NCBI RefSeq assembly: GCF_900111825.1 | Contig: NZ_FOJM01000018.1 | Coordinates: forward strand, 1-64,000 | Reading direction: 5' to 3' | Length of the DNA stretch: 64,000 bases | Source of the DNA: Pedobacter suwonensis | GTDB taxonomy: Bacteria; Bacteroidota; Bacteroidia; Sphingobacteriales; Sphingobacteriaceae | In this document: positions 62,349-64,000 of the stretch, one piece after another | How positions within the stretch are numbered: the stretch's first letter is position 1 | How the letters are laid out: every line of letters starts with the position of its first letter | Notes under the pieces: generated by a model | Database searches by the model: none | What the model saw: only the letters and a program-made list of their open reading frames with translations | What the model was told of the DNA's origin: nothing | Program-made: the position numbers and the translations under genes

Positions 62349-64000
62349 TTTTTTTATCGCATATAAAAACTGCCAGACAGTTTATAACACGGGGCCAGAA
62401 CAAGGCTACCAGATTGATATTTTATACCGGCATTTTATTTTTTTTGGTAACTGTTGGCTGTGAAACTTTTGCACAGCAATCGGTAATTCAATATGTGCAG
62501 CCATTTTCAGGCACTTCCGCCAGCACCACACTTGCCAGTCAGCATATAGAAGATAAAACAGAAAGGCTGGCCAATACCATACCCGCAGTAGCACCACCTT
62601 TTAGCATGACGCAGTGGACCCCGCAAACCCAGCTGTCTGAAAAAAAATGCCTGGCCCCCTATTACTACAACAATAAAAAATTTTATGGCATCAGGGCCAG
62701 TCACTGGATCAGCGGCTCGTGTACACAAGATTATGGCAGCTTTACCATCATGCCCATCTCCGGAAAACTAAGAACCAGCGCTACAGATTATGCTGCAGAT
62801 TATACTCATACCGGTGAGGTTGCTACGCCCTCCTATTATAAAACCAGTTTGCCAGGCTATAACCTGCTTGCTGAGGCTACCGCGACCCTGCGTTGTGGCC
62901 TGATCAAAGTTACCGCCTTAAAGGCAGATAGTGTTTACTTGTTAATTACCCCAAACAGCGACCAGGCCAAAGGTTATATCAAAATTGACCGCCAGAAAGG
63001 TGAAATTTCGGGCTACAATCCTGTGCATCGCATTTACCAGGGATGGGGACAGCCTGCTGGCTTTAGCGGCTATTTTTTTATCCGCATCAGCAAAGTTTTC
63101 ACAACAAGTGGTGTATTTAGTGGTGCCAGTGTCTCCGCAGATCAATCCGTCGAAAACCAGAAAGACCTGGGTGCCTATCTGGGCTTTAAGCTACAAAAAG
63201 GAGAAAGCATTAGTATTTATGCCGGTACCTCCTTTACCAGTATAGCGGCAGCAAAACTTAACCTCGAAACCGAAATTAATAGTGCTGGTTTAGCAACGAT
63301 TGTGTCTGCAACCAATCAGGTTTGGGAGCGGTCGCTTGGCCAGATTAAGGTTAGTGATGCCAGTGAAAAAAATAAGCGTATTTTCTACACCGCACTTTAC
63401 CATGCACAACAGCACCCCCGATTGTTTAATGATGTGGATGGTGGATATCCCGAATTTGGAGGCAATTACACCAAAAAAACATTAAAACAAGGCAATTACT
63501 ACGATGATTTTTCGATGTGGGATATTTACCGGGCCCAATTGCCACTTGTAGAACTTTTAAAACCCGATCTGGCTAATGATTTTGCAAATTCATTGGTGCT
63601 AAAAGGGCAACAAGGTGGTTGGCTTCCTATTTTTCCCTGCTGGAATAATTATACTGCAGCTATGATTGGCGACCATGCTACCGCTTTTCTGGCCTCAGCA
63701 TATAACAAGGGGATCAGGGATTACGATGTAAAAGAAGCCTACAGATTGATGCGCCAAAATGCATTTCAAATGCCCGACTCGGCTCAGTACCTTAACGGTA
63801 AAGGCCGCAGGGGCATTAACAGTTACCTTAAATATGGTTATATCCCGATGGAGGATAGTATTCCGGATGCCTTTCATAAAAAAGAACAGGTGAGCAGAAC
63901 GCTTGAGTATGCCTATGATGATTATGCTTTGGCTACTGTAGCGAAAGATCTGGGTAAAGAATCAGATTATAAACAACTGAAGAAAAGGTCTTTAAATTAC
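62345..64000 (+). CDS. GH92 family alpha-mannosidase (partial, runs off the window)
   Basis: The start codon overlaps the stop of the GH28 gene by four bases. Residues 1-45 are a signal or membrane anchor (FYTGILFFLVTVGCETFAQQ). The sequence then follows GH92: VQPFSGTSA, PPFSMTQWTPQT, FYGIRASHWISGSCTQDYGS, FTIMPISG, DFSMWDIYRAQLPLVELLKP and GGWLPIFPCWNNYTAAMIGD. GH92 enzymes are calcium-dependent exo-alpha-mannosidases. At least 552 residues are present; the family is usually about 750. The 3' end is beyond the window, so the catalytic acidic pair near the end cannot be checked. Confidence 0.9.
   Translation, partial: MIFLSHIKTARQFITRGQNKATRLIFYTGILFFLVTVGCETFAQQSVIQYVQPFSGTSASTTLASQHIEDKTERLANTIPAVAPPFSMTQWTPQTQLSEKKCLAPYYYNNKKFYGIRASHWISGSCTQDYGSFTIMPISGKLRTSATDYAADYTHTGEVATPSYYKTSLPGYNLLAEATATLRCGLIKVTALKADSVYLLITPNSDQAKGYIKIDRQKGEISGYNPVHRIYQGWGQPAGFSGYFFIRISKVFTTSGVFSGASVSADQSVENQKDLGAYLGFKLQKGESISIYAGTSFTSIAAAKLNLETEINSAGLATIVSATNQVWERSLGQIKVSDASEKNKRIFYTALYHAQQHPRLFNDVDGGYPEFGGNYTKKTLKQGNYYDDFSMWDIYRAQLPLVELLKPDLANDFANSLVLKGQQGGWLPIFPCWNNYTAAMIGDHATAFLASAYNKGIRDYDVKEAYRLMRQNAFQMPDSAQYLNGKGRRGINSYLKYGYIPMEDSIPDAFHKKEQVSRTLEYAYDDYALATVAKDLGKESDYKQLKKRSLNY

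Noticed and set aside
1..64000. tRNA, rRNA, insertion sequence or integrase genes
   Set aside because: None was recognised; the accessory island has no visible integrase in this window.

Overview
The window comes from a chromosome of the phylum Bacteroidota, most likely Pedobacter or a close Sphingobacteriaceae relative. The basis is a SusC/SusD pair, a giant secreted protein with a type IX secretion (gliding-type) C-terminal domain next to a PorP/SprF gene, LytTR/LytS-type signalling, an LxYxR-free set of Bacteroidota-only families such as DUF3606 and RhuM, and moderately AT-rich DNA with weak Shine-Dalgarno signals. This is an inference from gene content; no rRNA or tRNA gene was seen.

Layout. 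(1) 1-1500: first cluster of mosaic intergenic repeats. (2) 1509-8209: a 1923-residue secreted multidomain nuclease-like protein and its PorP/SprF partner, closed by a clear terminator. (3) 8210-10340: second repeat cluster. (4) 10350-11770: an unrecognised 430-residue protein with an unusually structured 5' leader. (5) About 11900-22520: an AT-rich accessory island that looks like a defence island. It holds a decayed HTH regulator with two in-frame stops; an HTH/ImmA-type pair divergent from a 27-codon ORF and an unknown 308-residue protein; a tightly packed three-gene operon (glycine-rich small protein, PfkB-deoxyribosyltransferase fusion, QueC-like PP-loop enzyme); a GIY-YIG/DUF2075 helicase/S24 fusion coupled to a MazG-like pyrophosphohydrolase; a SLATT-type membrane protein; and RhuM next to the rubble of a type I restriction hsdS gene. 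(6) 22800-25410: a hypothetical gene and the third repeat cluster. (7) 25414-45940: mostly housekeeping or stress genes: flavin-dependent oxidoreductase, a LytTR regulator and LytS-type kinase with a small Thr-rich peptide ORF between them, sugar isomerase-like protein, Dabb protein, DUF3606-ligase D operon, GT87-like membrane protein, class C beta-lactamase-like hydrolase, VOC protein, aldo/keto reductase, a three-gene RND efflux operon, TfoX-like and HTH proteins. (8) 45986-64000: a polysaccharide utilisation locus (PUL) with two GH28 enzymes, a sodium/sugar symporter, a LacI regulator, inositol oxygenase, SusC/SusD, an acid phosphatase-like metallophosphoesterase, an HGSNAT-like membrane acetyltransferase, an alpha-N-acetylglucosaminidase (GH89) and the start of a GH92 alpha-mannosidase.

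Two ideas stand out. The QueC-like / PfkB-NDT / Gly-rich protein operon has the composition expected of a nucleobase-to-protein conjugation system and is the best candidate for an undescribed system here. The PUL combines uronate, inositol, phosphate, N-acetylglucosamine and mannose chemistry, which matches the head group of plant glycosyl inositol phosphorylceramides better than simple pectin; this is a hypothesis. The interspersed repeats carry interchangeable hairpins whose arms change together, which suggests that the fold rather than the sequence is maintained.
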